Assembly: GCA_003280915.1 (NCBI GenBank)
Contig: QCDL01000006.1
Span: forward strand, 1 to 64,000
From: Prochlorococcus sp. AG-355-I04
GTDB lineage: Bacteria; Cyanobacteriota; Cyanobacteriia; PCC-6307; Cyanobiaceae
Length of the DNA: 64,000 nucleotides
Reading direction: 5' to 3'
Shown here: positions 20,061 through 29,173 of the stretch, piece by piece
Numbering within the stretch: position 1 is the first letter of the stretch
Layout: each line of letters opens with the position of its first letter
Program-made: the position numbers and the translations under genes
The notes under the pieces: model-generated
Seen by the model: the letters and a program-made list of their open reading frames with translations, nothing else
The model's database searches: none
Told to the model about the DNA's origin: nothing

Positions 20061-21002
20061 ATGAATTCAATCCTAAATTGGTTTTTAATGATACTCCCTT
20101 TTGCACTTTGGGGTACTTCAATGGCGGCAATGACCCCTTTAGTATCAAGTGCTGGACCAGAGTTTGTGGCATCTTTAAGATTACTTCCTGCAGGGATTCT
20201 TGTTCTAATAACAACATATTTGTTTAAAAGAGATTTAAAAATTTATAGGTGCGATTTGAAGTGGTTTTTTGTTTTTACGATTGTTGATGCCACTTTTTTT
20301 CAGTTGTTTTTAACTTATGGAATTGAAAAAACTGGTGCAGGTTTAGGTTCTGTCTTAATTGATTCTCAACCGCTTTTGGTAGCTATTTTAGCGAGGGCAG
20401 TTTTTGGAAATTTAATTAATCCAATAGGTTGGTTAGGACTACTTTTTGGCTTGGGAGGAATAGTATTTTTAGGAGTTCCACAAGAATTTTTAGGGAATTG
20501 GTGGTTAATGTCTGATAAGTATATAAATGATGTTTCTTTTAACTTTGGAGAACTCTGGATGCTTGCAGCTTCACTAGCTATGGCATTAGGAACAATTTTA
20601 ATTAGATTTACTTGTACTAAAAGTGATCCAGTGGCAGTTACAGGTTGGCATATGGTTTTAGGGAGTTTGCCCTTAATTATTAAACACTGCTTACAATCAA
20701 ATTTCAGATTAATCCCAGATTGGTCGATATTTGACTGGGGACTTATGTCATTTGCAAGTATTTTTGGAGGAGCAATAGCTTATGGATTGTTTTTTTACTT
20801 TGCCAATAATAAAGAAATAACTGGATTTAGCACTCTTGCATTTTTAACACCTGTATTTGCTCTTCTTAGTGGAGGTGTTTGGTTAGATGAAAGACTTACT
20901 ATTGTGCAGTGGATAGGGGTGGTGTTTGTTCTTATCTCAGTATTTTTTGTTAGCCAGAGAAAGAGTTTATGGGAAAATAAATTTTCTGATACTACTATTT
21001 AA
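20061..21002 (+). CDS. EamA/DMT family transporter
   Basis: The 313-residue protein has about ten membrane segments in two EamA repeats (about 1-145 and 165-300). The repeat ends GLFFYFANNKEITGFSTLAF and LDERLTIVQWIGVVFVLI are typical. The substrate is unknown. It reads toward a GT4 gene 28 bases downstream, so a role in exporting or flipping a lipid or sugar-linked compound is possible but unproven. It is divergent from sppA, with 52 bases between starts. Confidence 0.85.
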   Translation: MNSILNWFLMILPFALWGTSMAAMTPLVSSAGPEFVASLRLLPAGILVLITTYLFKRDLKIYRCDLKWFFVFTIVDATFFQLFLTYGIEKTGAGLGSVLIDSQPLLVAILARAVFGNLINPIGWLGLLFGLGGIVFLGVPQEFLGNWWLMSDKYINDVSFNFGELWMLAASLAMALGTILIRFTCTKSDPVAVTGWHMVLGSLPLIIKHCLQSNFRLIPDWSIFDWGLMSFASIFGGAIAYGLFFYFANNKEITGFSTLAFLTPVFALLSGGVWLDERLTIVQWIGVVFVLISVFFVSQRKSLWENKFSDTTI

Positions 21003-21030
21003 TTAGTTTCGTTTTGTAAAAAACCTTATA

Positions 21031-22113
21031 ATGCGAATAGTTTTGATTAGTACTCCAATAGGGTTCTTAGGGAGTGGTAAAGGTGGTGGAGTTGAATTAA
21101 CTTTAAATTCTCTAGTTTCAGGTTTAATTTCTTTAGGTCATTCTGTTGAGGTTGTAGCTCCAAAAAATTCTAAGTTACATGAAAGAAATATAAAAGCAAA
21201 ATTACATTTTGTGGAAGGTGAAGATCAAATTAGCTGGCAGCATCAAAATTATAATTCTCCTGTAAGTATCCCTGACAATTCTCTTTTAGCAGGAATGCTT
21301 GAAAAGGGATTAGATCTCGCTAAAGATGCAGATGTATTGTTGAACATGTCCTATGATTGGTTGCCTATCTGGATGACTTTAAATTTTGAGATACCCATTG
21401 CTCATATTATTAGTATGGGTTCTGAAAGTTCAGTAATTAGTAATTTAATCTCTAAGGTTTATGCTAAGTATCCAAATAATTTTGCTTTTCATTCGAAAAT
21501 GCAAGCTAATGATTATCCATTCATAAAAAAACCAATAATTATTGGGAATGGGTTTAATTTAGATAATTATATTTTTCAAGATTCAGTAAAGGGACCGTTG
21601 GCATGGGTTGGAAGAGTGGCTCCGGAGAAAGGTTTGGAGGATGCAGTTTATGTGGCAAATCAACTTGGCGAAAAATTAAAAGTTTGGGGATTTATAGAAG
21701 ATGAGATGTATGCCTCAAAGATAGAAAAATCATTCCCTCAAGGAACTATAGATTGGATGGGGTTTTTATCAACCGAAGAATTACAAAAAGAACTTGGTAA
21801 ATGTAGAGGTTTGCTAAATACCCCAAAATGGAATGAAGCATATGGGAACGTGATTGTTGAAGCTTTAGCCTGTGGGGTGCCTGTTGTAGCTTATAAAAGG
21901 GGAGGACCTAGTGAAATTATTCAGCATGGCCAAACAGGTTATCTTGCTGATCCTGATGATAAAAAAAATATGCTTTCTTATGTTGAGATTATTGAAAAAA
22001 TAAAGCGCCAGAAATGTAGAGAATGGGTAGAAAAAAATGCCTCCGCAGATATATTTGCTAACAAGGTTGTGAACTGGCTTAATAAGGTAACGCATAGATA
22101 TAAAAAATATTAA
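21031..22113 (+). CDS. glycosyltransferase family 4
   Basis: The 360-residue protein has an N-terminal Rossmann half with GFLGSGKGGGVELTLNSLVS and a C-terminal GT-B half with LAWVGRVAPEKGLEDAV. The E-x7-E site is in NEAYGNVIVEALACGVPVVA. It is a retaining GT-B transferase that probably uses a nucleotide sugar at the cytoplasmic membrane face. The stop is followed immediately by the ATG of the ArnT-like gene (no spacer), showing tight coupling. Confidence 0.88.
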   Translation: MRIVLISTPIGFLGSGKGGGVELTLNSLVSGLISLGHSVEVVAPKNSKLHERNIKAKLHFVEGEDQISWQHQNYNSPVSIPDNSLLAGMLEKGLDLAKDADVLLNMSYDWLPIWMTLNFEIPIAHIISMGSESSVISNLISKVYAKYPNNFAFHSKMQANDYPFIKKPIIIGNGFNLDNYIFQDSVKGPLAWVGRVAPEKGLEDAVYVANQLGEKLKVWGFIEDEMYASKIEKSFPQGTIDWMGFLSTEELQKELGKCRGLLNTPKWNEAYGNVIVEALACGVPVVAYKRGGPSEIIQHGQTGYLADPDDKKNMLSYVEIIEKIKRQKCREWVEKNASADIFANKVVNWLNKVTHRYKKY

Positions 22114-23919
22114 ATGATTCTTCTTAACACAAAAAAAAGGTTTATTAACTTATTGATAGTTTTAGTTTGCGGGATCATTGTATTTATCTTAGGTTTAGGC
22201 ACTACAGGATTGGTAGATGAAACTCCTCCTTTATTTGCCGCTGCAGCACGGGCAATGAGTGAATCTGGTGATTGGTTAACTCCAAAGGTAAATGGAATAT
22301 TCCGTTTTGATAAGCCTCCACTGATATATTGGATGATGGGTTTTTTTTACTCATTACCGAAAAATGAGATTTGGGATGGTTTCGGTACACTCTCAGCAAG
22401 ACTCCCCTCAGCTTTGGGATCATTATTTTTAATGTTGATGATTGGAGATACTTTGTTTTGTTGGCCTCAAAAGGGTGATAAGCAATTTCTCACTCCAATA
22501 GTTGCATCATTAGGCTTTGCTTTGTCACCACTGATCATTATCTGGAGTAGAACTGCCGTGAGTGATGCTCTTTTAACTGGAACCTTAGGGATTAGCCTGC
22601 TTTTGTTCTGGAGAAGAATGGCAAGTGAAGGTAATGATCAATGCATTTTAGCTTGGGTATTTTTAGGGCTCGCAATTTTAACTAAGGGACCTGTTGCATT
22701 TGTTTTGGCATTATTGACTATTACCTCTTTTTTGTTAAGTCAGAAGAACTGGAAAATGTTGCTCCGTAAGATAAATCCTAAGAAAGGTTTTTTAATAACA
22801 ATACTAATAAGTATTCCATGGTACATTTTAGAATTTATAAAAGAGGGAAAGCCTTTTTGGGATAATTTTTTTGGCTACCATAATTTTCAAAGATACACCT
22901 CAGTTGTAAACAATCATTCTGAACCATTCTGGTTTTTTCTTTACATAATGATATTGGCTTCATTGCCATTTACTCCTTTTTTGTATTATGGGATATTCAA
23001 GGCCTTTAAGGATTTCTTGAAAAGTTCAAAAGAAAGTTGCAACATAACTGACACCCTTTATACCTATTCTCTATGTTGGTTAACATCTGTTTTAATCTTT
23101 TTTAGTCTTTCTGCTACAAAACTACCAAGTTATTGGCTGCCAGCAATTCCTGCGGCGGCATTATTAATAAGTAATAGCTTTATAAGCTTAAAAAATATAA
23201 GTAAAAGTTACTTATTTTTCTGGATTTTCAACATTTTAGTATTGTTTGGCTTCTCAGTAGCATTCTTTTTCTCGAATATTTGGTTGAGTTCAATCAATGA
23301 TCCCGAAATGCCTAATCTTGCTTCCGAACTTATAAGCTCTGGGATTATTTTTAAAGCCAAATTGTTCTTCTCTTCATTTACCCTTCTTGCAATAATCTTA
23401 TTTTCTTTAAAATCTAAAAATATCCTTCTTTATCTTCAGATTTTACTTTTAATTGGACAATTTTATTTAATGTCGCCAATAAGAAAATTAGCAGATACTT
23501 CAAGGCAATTACCTTTAAGGAATATCTCAAAATTAATTTTAGATATTCGCGAGGGAAGGGAAACCTTAGCAATGATCGGGATAAGAAAACCTTCATTGCA
23601 TTATTATTCGAGACAAATAGTCTTTTATGAACCAAACACTGAAGAGGGATTAATTAATCTTTCAGAAAGGCTAAATACTGATAGGAGAGAGAATTATGAT
23701 GATCAACCCGATTATGAATATAAATCTTTATTGGTCGTGATAGATGAATACTCTACCGGTCGACAGCAATGGTCAAAAATTAATCATCAAAAATTGGGCA
23801 AATTTGGAATTTATAATTTATGGCGAATTCAAAAAAGTGATTTAAATAAGTATTCGAGATTTTTAGTTAAAAGTGGTTATAAATCTGACTGGGAAAATAG
23901 AAAAGTTGAAAAATTTTAA
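22114..23919 (+). CDS. ArnT-like (GT83/PMT family) membrane glycosyltransferase
   Basis: The 601-residue protein has about eleven membrane segments. The first periplasmic loop has DETPPLFAAAARAMSESGDW and GIFRFDKPPLIYWMMG, the acidic and basic residues that act in lipid-linked sugar transfer by ArnT and PMT enzymes. A soluble C-terminal tail of about 110 residues follows. It would transfer a sugar from a polyprenyl-phosphate donor to lipid A or another surface acceptor. The acceptor is unknown. It is the last gene of the DMT-GT4-GT83 string. Confidence 0.85.
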   Translation: MILLNTKKRFINLLIVLVCGIIVFILGLGTTGLVDETPPLFAAAARAMSESGDWLTPKVNGIFRFDKPPLIYWMMGFFYSLPKNEIWDGFGTLSARLPSALGSLFLMLMIGDTLFCWPQKGDKQFLTPIVASLGFALSPLIIIWSRTAVSDALLTGTLGISLLLFWRRMASEGNDQCILAWVFLGLAILTKGPVAFVLALLTITSFLLSQKNWKMLLRKINPKKGFLITILISIPWYILEFIKEGKPFWDNFFGYHNFQRYTSVVNNHSEPFWFFLYIMILASLPFTPFLYYGIFKAFKDFLKSSKESCNITDTLYTYSLCWLTSVLIFFSLSATKLPSYWLPAIPAAALLISNSFISLKNISKSYLFFWIFNILVLFGFSVAFFFSNIWLSSINDPEMPNLASELISSGIIFKAKLFFSSFTLLAIILFSLKSKNILLYLQILLLIGQFYLMSPIRKLADTSRQLPLRNISKLILDIREGRETLAMIGIRKPSLHYYSRQIVFYEPNTEEGLINLSERLNTDRRENYDDQPDYEYKSLLVVIDEYSTGRQQWSKINHQKLGKFGIYNLWRIQKSDLNKYSRFLVKSGYKSDWENRKVEKF

Positions 23920-24167
23920 CATAGTCTTTTTTTAAGAAGAGCATTTTTTAAATCATCGATGCTGCACTTGCTTGGGATATCAACCTTATTTAAATCTTCC
24001 ATTAATTCGAGATCAATAACAGAATCTTCAGCTAAAAAACTAAAAACTTCATTAATGCTTATTCCCATATCTTGCGCCATCTCTGAGATAAGCCTTAGAG
24101 TATCCCTCCTCACAGAAATCCTTAGATCTAAAGGGATATATTCATTTTCAGGATTTGCTGACTTCAT
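23916..24167 (-). CDS. small protein with ribbon-helix-helix-like centre
   Basis: The 83-residue protein has IPLDLRISVRRDTLRLISEM followed by AQDMGISINEVFSFLAEDS, a strand-helix-helix pattern like CopG/Arc regulators. The C-terminal part is acidic and then basic. It converges with, and overlaps by 4 bases, the ArnT-like gene. No toxin partner is adjacent. A small DNA-binding role is a guess. Confidence 0.6.
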   Translation of the reverse strand: MKSANPENEYIPLDLRISVRRDTLRLISEMAQDMGISINEVFSFLAEDSVIDLELMEDLNKVDIPSKCSIDDLKNALLKKRLC

Positions 24168-24252
24168 AACCTAAATCTTAAGACATTATTTAGTTATCAG
24201 GATATAATCTTTACAATATTCATTAATCATGCATCAAAAATATTAATTTCAT

Positions 24253-25182
24253 TCAAGTCTTCTGAATAAATAAATTAATAAACATTTTTAATATAGGAAT
24301 TGTAATTAATGAAATTAGGGTTGTAGTAAAAAGAGTTTTTGAAGCTATTTTTTGTTTCACACCATAAGCCTCTGCCATTAATATTGTAGATATTGCTGTT
24401 GGAGTTGCTGCCTGAAGAATTACTGCAGATGATTCATAGAAGTTAAAATTTAAGAATTTGCATACTAAAAAAATAATAAAGGGAAGAAAAAATAATTTTA
24501 ATAAAATTGAAAATTTAATTTCTTCATTTAGATCCAAAATTCTCTCATTTTGATTTGTGATTATTCCAAGTCTTGTTCCCACAATTATTATTGCCAATGC
24601 GATAACTATTCTTGCCGGAATCCAAAGATAATTGCCTAAAACTTCATCTATTTGAAAAAGATATGCAATAAGTACACCAATGATTCCTCTTGATGCAGGG
24701 CTATTTATCAATGCATTAAATAGACCTTTGATGTTTAGGATGTTATTGCTGTTTGACTTTTCTTGAAGAAAAAAAGGTCCAAATATCCAAGCGAAAAGTG
24801 TTGTTCCTAAATCAAATCCAATAGTAAAATTAATAGTTTTTGAAGGTAGAAGTGCTAGTGCGATTGGGATTCCAAGAAATGATGTATTACCTATTAAGCC
24901 TGCTAGCTGTAATGTGTAATTTGGAAGCCTCTTCTTAAATATTGGGATTATATTTATTAAAGTTATTAAAATTCCAATTATAGAGAATGCCAAAAATGAA
25001 CTTTTAATTAGGTTTATATCTATACCCTCCTTTAATAAAAGACCCATTACACTTAATGGAATACCAAATCTTATTAGAGGTCTTGCTATATATTTTGAAA
25101 TCTTTGGATTCTTTTTCCCTAGAAGAAAACCAAAGATTAAAAAAGGGATAATATTTATAAAAAGAGAGTAGATGGTATTAAT
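24253..25182 (-). CDS. AEC family (auxin efflux carrier-like) permease, non-canonical start
   Basis: The frame encodes a hydrophobic protein with about ten membrane segments, including LAGLIGNTSFLGIPIALAL and VILQAATPTAISTILMAEAYG, which are AEC family signatures. The first ATG (25047) would give 264 residues and lose the first membrane helix. In frame upstream, from the ATT at 25182, comes NTIYSLFINIIPFLIFGFLL, a good first helix. This raises the length to 309, normal for AEC. The upstream stretch back to a stop at 25206 has no ATG, GTG or TTG. I therefore set the start at the ATT with reserve. The substrate is unknown. Confidence 0.7.
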   Translation of the reverse strand: MNTIYSLFINIIPFLIFGFLLGKKNPKISKYIARPLIRFGIPLSVMGLLLKEGIDINLIKSSFLAFSIIGILITLINIIPIFKKRLPNYTLQLAGLIGNTSFLGIPIALALLPSKTINFTIGFDLGTTLFAWIFGPFFLQEKSNSNNILNIKGLFNALINSPASRGIIGVLIAYLFQIDEVLGNYLWIPARIVIALAIIIVGTRLGIITNQNERILDLNEEIKFSILLKLFFLPFIIFLVCKFLNFNFYESSAVILQAATPTAISTILMAEAYGVKQKIASKTLFTTTLISLITIPILKMFINLFIQKT

Positions 25183-25252
25183 TAAAAATTTATTAAAGCA
25201 ATATTAACTCGCCGTAGTGCAGTCAAAAAGTTTTTTATTATTTATTGAGAAT

Positions 25253-25477
25253 TTAAATTATTTTCCAGATTGCTTTGTCAGGAATTAGAGGAGATTTATA
25301 TAAATTTTCTGGTTCTTTAGTCAAAACTCTCCATGTAGGAACCCTACAAGTTACGTAAGCTGGACTTTCTATTAAAACTCCTGGGTTCTCATCAAAAGTA
25401 CATGTAAAACCTTCTTTCCAATATCCACCCTTGTTAAGGCTTCCTTTAAACCAAACCCAGCATTTTGAAGTTTTCAA
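25253..25477 (-). CDS. small conserved protein, function unknown
   Basis: The 74-residue soluble protein is rich in Trp and Cys (KCWVWFKGSLNKGGYWKEGF near the start, VTCRVPTWRVL later). It lacks a signal peptide. I recognise no family. It has its own gap on both sides. Confidence 0.5.
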   Translation of the reverse strand: MKTSKCWVWFKGSLNKGGYWKEGFTCTFDENPGVLIESPAYVTCRVPTWRVLTKEPENLYKSPLIPDKAIWKII

Positions 25478-25561
25478 GATTAGTAAAATTTTTGTTCTAT
25501 TTTAATCAAGATTTAAGTTATAAATCTAAAGTTAATTACTTTTAAAAAAATTTTAATCATT

Positions 25562-25819
25562 TTAGTTTTTTGAAAAATATATTTTAGAGATTAATATCAA
25601 TAAATTTAAGATCAGGGTAATTAAATTTGCTAACAATATTGGTGTAGAAGAAATTTTATAACCGTAAATAATCCAAGACAAAACACCGATAATAAACATT
25701 ATTAAAGTTGTCAAAGAAACATCATCTGCTTTTTTTGTTCTTAAAGTTTTTATCAATTGAGGAAGAAATGCTGCTGTTGTTAAAATCGCTGCAAAATATC
25801 CAAATATATCTACATTCAT
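25562..25819 (-). CDS. SemiSWEET (PQ-loop, MtN3-like) transporter
   Basis: The 85-residue protein has three membrane helices and the PQ-loop motif AAFLPQLIKTLRTKKADDVS. A single three-helix unit is the bacterial SemiSWEET architecture, which works as a dimer in sugar transport. It is 16 bases downstream of the thioredoxin-fold gene, probably in the same transcript. The substrate is unknown. Confidence 0.85.
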   Translation of the reverse strand: MNVDIFGYFAAILTTAAFLPQLIKTLRTKKADDVSLTTLIMFIIGVLSWIIYGYKISSTPILLANLITLILNLLILISKIYFSKN

Positions 25820-25835
25820 AAAAATATTTTAAAAA

Positions 25836-26570
25836 CTATTCTTTAATTAAATTAGTCAAAAATTCCAAGGGTTCCCTCATGTTTGATGAATATCCAAGTA
25901 CATCTTTTGAAAAAAATTTATAAATAATTTGATTTTTATTATTTAATAAAAAAGAAGCCCCTCTTTGAGGAAGGTATTCTTCATTAAGAATATAATCACT
26001 CCAATTTTGAATTATTTCATTCATATTATTTAGTCTAAATGTTGCTAATTCAAATGGTCTCAAATAACCATCCCCGAAAACTTTTTTAAAAGAATTACCT
26101 GAAAATTTTAAAAATTTTAAAATATCAATTTTGTCAAATTCCGAATAGATTTTCTTTGCTTTTCGGTCGCCGGTATAACCTCTAATAACTTCTTTAATTG
26201 TTTTAAAAGAATTTATCCCCGATAACATTAAAAGCATATTAATCCAACCTCCTAAACCAATATCTAATCCTCTTGAGAGGCTAAGATTATTATGGATTTG
26301 ATTATCAGAAACAACTATTAAATTTTCTTTGTGAAAGCCAGTAAATTTACAGAATTTTTCTTTCCCATTTTGGCTCCCAATAGCAATTGCAAAAATATCT
26401 AAATTTTTATCTTGATTATTATCCATAAAACTTTTCAAATTTATTGCATATTCAAAGCTATCAAAATCTCCCAATAAACCAAATAAAACAATTAATTTGA
26501 ATTTTTTATGCCCATTAAAGTTAAATTCTTCAATAAGATTTTTAATATCAATTTGAAATTTGTCAGTCAC
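25836..26570 (-). CDS. AhpC/TSA-like (thioredoxin-fold) protein lacking the usual active-site cysteine
   Basis: The 244-residue protein resembles a cyanobacterial group annotated as AhpC/TSA or peroxiredoxin-like: LGDFDSFEYAINLKSFM, then RGLDIGLGGWINMLLMLSGI, RGYTGDR, RPFELATFRLNNM and LPQRGASFLLNN. At the place where a peroxidatic cysteine would be expected it has GDFDSFEYA. The only nearby cysteine is in KFCKFTGF. Redox activity is therefore doubtful. It is divergent from flavodoxin across a 139-bp gap that holds a Fur-box-like sequence. Confidence 0.65.
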   Translation of the reverse strand: MTDKFQIDIKNLIEEFNFNGHKKFKLIVLFGLLGDFDSFEYAINLKSFMDNNQDKNLDIFAIAIGSQNGKEKFCKFTGFHKENLIVVSDNQIHNNLSLSRGLDIGLGGWINMLLMLSGINSFKTIKEVIRGYTGDRKAKKIYSEFDKIDILKFLKFSGNSFKKVFGDGYLRPFELATFRLNNMNEIIQNWSDYILNEEYLPQRGASFLLNNKNQIIYKFFSKDVLGYSSNMREPLEFLTNLIKE

Positions 26571-26586
26571 GATGGATTAAATTTTT

Positions 26587-26601
26587 TATAAATTATTCTC
26601 A
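26587..26601. promoter_or_regulatory. Fur-box-like sequence between thioredoxin-fold gene and flavodoxin
   Basis: TATAAATTATTCTCA matches 12 of 15 positions of the TGAGAATNATTCTCA iron-regulator consensus, with one half-site intact and the other poor. It lies 16 bases before the divergent gene's start and 108 bases before flavodoxin. Given how AT-rich the region is, a chance match is quite possible. Confidence 0.3.
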
Positions 26602-26709
26602 AAAAATTTTTCTTACCTTGATTAGTATAAAATTTTACATGAAAAAGTTTTTAAAGAAATTAATTTAACGTTTTTAGATTTTATTATTTTAATGTAAACA
26701 TTTTAAGTT

Positions 26710-27234
26710 ATGACTGTAGGAATTTATTACGCAACTACAACTGGAAAAACTGAAGACGTAGCTGATCGTCTTCACAACTTTATCCCTTCAGCAGAAGCAC
26801 CTAAAGATGTATCTGATGTGGATGATCTTTCGGAATTTGAAGGTCTTGATGGAATTATCTGCGGGATACCTACTTGGAATACTGGTGCCGATGAAGAAAG
26901 ATCTGGAACTGCATGGGATTCAATCTTAGAGGACATTAGTGAGCTAAGTTTATCAGGAAAAAAAGTTGCAATTTTTGGTTTAGGAGATTCTTCTACATAT
27001 ACAGAAAACTATTGTGATGCAATGGAAGAACTTCACAGCTACTTCACAAAAGCAGGCGCCGAAATGGTCGGTTACGTAGATAAATCTTCTTATACATTTG
27101 ATGAGTCTAAAAGTGTTATAGGGGAAAGTTTTTGTGGATTACCTCTTGATGAGGATAGTGAATCTGATTTGACCGATTCGCGTCTTGAAACATGGGCTTC
27201 TCAGCTTAAGGGTGAAATCCCTTCATTGTCGTAA
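26710..27234 (+). CDS. isiB: flavodoxin
   Basis: The 174-residue protein has the FMN phosphate loop YYATTTGKTEDVA at residues 6-18. It also has ICGIPTWNTGADEERSGTAW and FGLGDSSTYTENYCDAMEEL, both FMN-contact loops of long-chain flavodoxins. It replaces ferredoxin in photosynthetic electron transfer when iron is short. The protein is acidic. A Pcb antenna gene follows on the same strand after 143 bases, recalling the isiA-isiB pair of other cyanobacteria. Confidence 0.95.
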   Translation: MTVGIYYATTTGKTEDVADRLHNFIPSAEAPKDVSDVDDLSEFEGLDGIICGIPTWNTGADEERSGTAWDSILEDISELSLSGKKVAIFGLGDSSTYTENYCDAMEELHSYFTKAGAEMVGYVDKSSYTFDESKSVIGESFCGLPLDEDSESDLTDSRLETWASQLKGEIPSLS

Positions 27235-27377
27235 GCTTTCTCAGATATTACTTCCCTAATTTGTAACATTTGTTCTTTCACAATATGTTTTTTTTACATA
27301 AGTAATTAAATCTGTAAACAACTTGTAAAAACAATACTGATAAGCAATATGCTCAATTTGCTGTTTACTTAAATCAA

Positions 27378-28436
27378 GTGTTACAAACTTACGGAAAATC
27401 TGATGTCACCTATGACTGGTATGCAGGAAATTCTGGTGTAGTTGGCCGTTCAGGTAAATTCATTGCTGCCCATGCTGCTCATGCAGGACTAATGATGTTT
27501 TGGGCAGGAGCTTTTGGATTATTTGAATTAGCTCGTTACGACGCCAGTATTCCAATGGGGGCTCAGAAAGCAATTGTTTTGCCTCACCTAGCGGGTATTG
27601 GAATTGGTGGCGTTGAAAATGGTGTTATTACAGAACCATATGGAATTGTTGTAATTTGCACATTACATCTAATTTTCTCAGCAGTATTGGGAGCTGGGGG
27701 ATTATTACATTCCAACAAATTTGCAGGTGATCTTGGAGATTACCCAGAAAATAGTAAGCCACAAAAATTTGATTTCGAATGGGATGACCCAGATAAATTA
27801 ACTTTTATTCTTGGTCATCATCTAATTTTTCTTGGGCTTGGAGCAATTATGTTCGTCGAATGGGCTCGTATTCATGGAATTTACGACCCAGCAATAGGAT
27901 CTACAAGACAAGTAATTTACAATTTAGATATTGCTGCTATCTGGAATCATCAATTTGATTTTTTAAAAATAGATAGTCTTGAAGACGTTATGGGAGGACA
28001 TGCTTTTCTAGCTTTCCTGGAAATAATTGGAGGTGTTTTCCATATTTGTACTAAACAATTTGGAGAATATACAGAATTTAAAGGTAAAGGATTACTTGGA
28101 GCTGAGGCAATATTGTCATACTCAGTTGTTGGTGTTTCTTATATGGCTTTTGTTGCGGCTTTTTGGTGTGCTTCAAATACAACCATATATCCAGTTGATT
28201 TATATGGAGAACCCTTGAAGCTTCAATTTGAATTCGCCCCTTATTTTACTGATACAGTAGATTTAGGTTCAGGAACGTATAGCTCAAGGGCTTGGCTTGC
28301 TAATACTCATTTTTATTTGGGTTTCTTTTTCTTACAAGGTCATCTTTGGCACGCACTAAGATCAATGGGATTTGACTTTAAGAAAATTGGTCAAGCTTTT
28401 GACAATATTGAAAATACAAAAATTACTCAAAACTAG
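27378..28436 (+). CDS. pcb: Pcb chlorophyll a/b-binding light-harvesting protein (IsiA-like)
   Basis: The 352-residue protein has six membrane segments of the CP43-like antenna family, with conserved histidines in AAHAAHAGLMMFWAGA, LPHLAGIGIG, LGHHLIFLGLG, GGHAFLAFLEIIGGVFHI and LQGHLWHALRSMGF. It lacks the large lumenal loop of CP43. It starts at GTG. It binds divinyl chlorophylls around photosystems. Neighbouring flavodoxin suggests the iron-stress PSI-ring type rather than the constitutive PcbA. That is an inference, and sequence alone does not settle which photosystem it serves. Confidence 0.92.
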   Translation: MLQTYGKSDVTYDWYAGNSGVVGRSGKFIAAHAAHAGLMMFWAGAFGLFELARYDASIPMGAQKAIVLPHLAGIGIGGVENGVITEPYGIVVICTLHLIFSAVLGAGGLLHSNKFAGDLGDYPENSKPQKFDFEWDDPDKLTFILGHHLIFLGLGAIMFVEWARIHGIYDPAIGSTRQVIYNLDIAAIWNHQFDFLKIDSLEDVMGGHAFLAFLEIIGGVFHICTKQFGEYTEFKGKGLLGAEAILSYSVVGVSYMAFVAAFWCASNTTIYPVDLYGEPLKLQFEFAPYFTDTVDLGSGTYSSRAWLANTHFYLGFFFLQGHLWHALRSMGFDFKKIGQAFDNIENTKITQN

Positions 28437-28449
28437 TTTAATTTAATGA

Positions 28450-28480
28450 AAAACCTCTCTTCTTAAAGGGAGGTTTTTTT
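28450..28480 (+). terminator. rho-independent terminator of the pcb gene
   Basis: AAAACCTCTC pairs with GGGAGGTTTT (one wobble) and is followed directly by T7. It begins 13 bases after the pcb stop. Confidence 0.85.
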
Positions 28481-28513
28481 CTGTAGAATTGTTTCACAAA
28501 ACCAATAAAGTTA

Positions 28514-29167
28514 ATGGTTAATCTAAAAGAAATTAATTGTAAAGAGATTTTTAAAAAGGCGTATGAAAATCGTTACACTTGGAAGAATAATTTTCATGGT
28601 TACCAAGGTAAATGCATTTTTTTGACTAAAAATAATATTCATAAAGGTGAATTCGTATTAGGTAAGGACTTTAAACCAAATATTCAAAAAATAGAAGATG
28701 AGAAAGTTGTTAAAAGTATTGCCTCTCAATTATTTGAAGTATGTATACATAGGGTAAAGAGAGAATTTGAATCAGTACACTCAGAAAATAATTTTAATTT
28801 TCTTAAAAATTCTGAAAGTGGGATTGAAATGAGTGTATCAGGTAAGAATCAAGGAGATAGATATAGAGTTAAAAATAGCTGCATTAATATGGTCTACAGA
28901 AAGATTCATGGAACTATAATAGAAATTTTTGTTGAAGAATTTTTAGATACAGGGTCAGGTTCGCTTAGTAAAAAATATAGTAGTCAACAAATTGATCCAG
29001 ATACTCTTGAGACGAATTCTCAAAAATTGGAATACGAGGATGAATTTCTAAATATGGGTAAAGACGATTATTGGATATTAAATTCGAGGACAATAAAATA
29101 CTTAAACCAAAACCAAGAAGAAGAAACACAAAAGTTTATCTTTGAGGATTTATGTTTATTAAATTAG
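28514..29167 (+). CDS. DUF3386-like conserved cyanobacterial protein
   Basis: The 217-residue soluble protein has AYENRYTWKNNFHGYQGKCI near residues 15-35, DRYRVKNSCINMVYRKIHGT in the middle and DDYWILNSRTIKYLNQ near the end. This is the pattern I associate with DUF3386, a family of unknown function found in cyanobacteria and plastids. There is no signal peptide. It follows the pcb terminator, so it has its own promoter. Confidence 0.6.
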   Translation: MVNLKEINCKEIFKKAYENRYTWKNNFHGYQGKCIFLTKNNIHKGEFVLGKDFKPNIQKIEDEKVVKSIASQLFEVCIHRVKREFESVHSENNFNFLKNSESGIEMSVSGKNQGDRYRVKNSCINMVYRKIHGTIIEIFVEEFLDTGSGSLSKKYSSQQIDPDTLETNSQKLEYEDEFLNMGKDDYWILNSRTIKYLNQNQEEETQKFIFEDLCLLN

Positions 29168-29173
29168 AATTTT

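Noticed and set aside
20170-20195. CTTCCTGCAGG match to the 3' end of tRNA-Arg(UCU)
   Set aside because: It lies inside the DMT transporter coding sequence, is only 11 bases long and does not continue; chance match.
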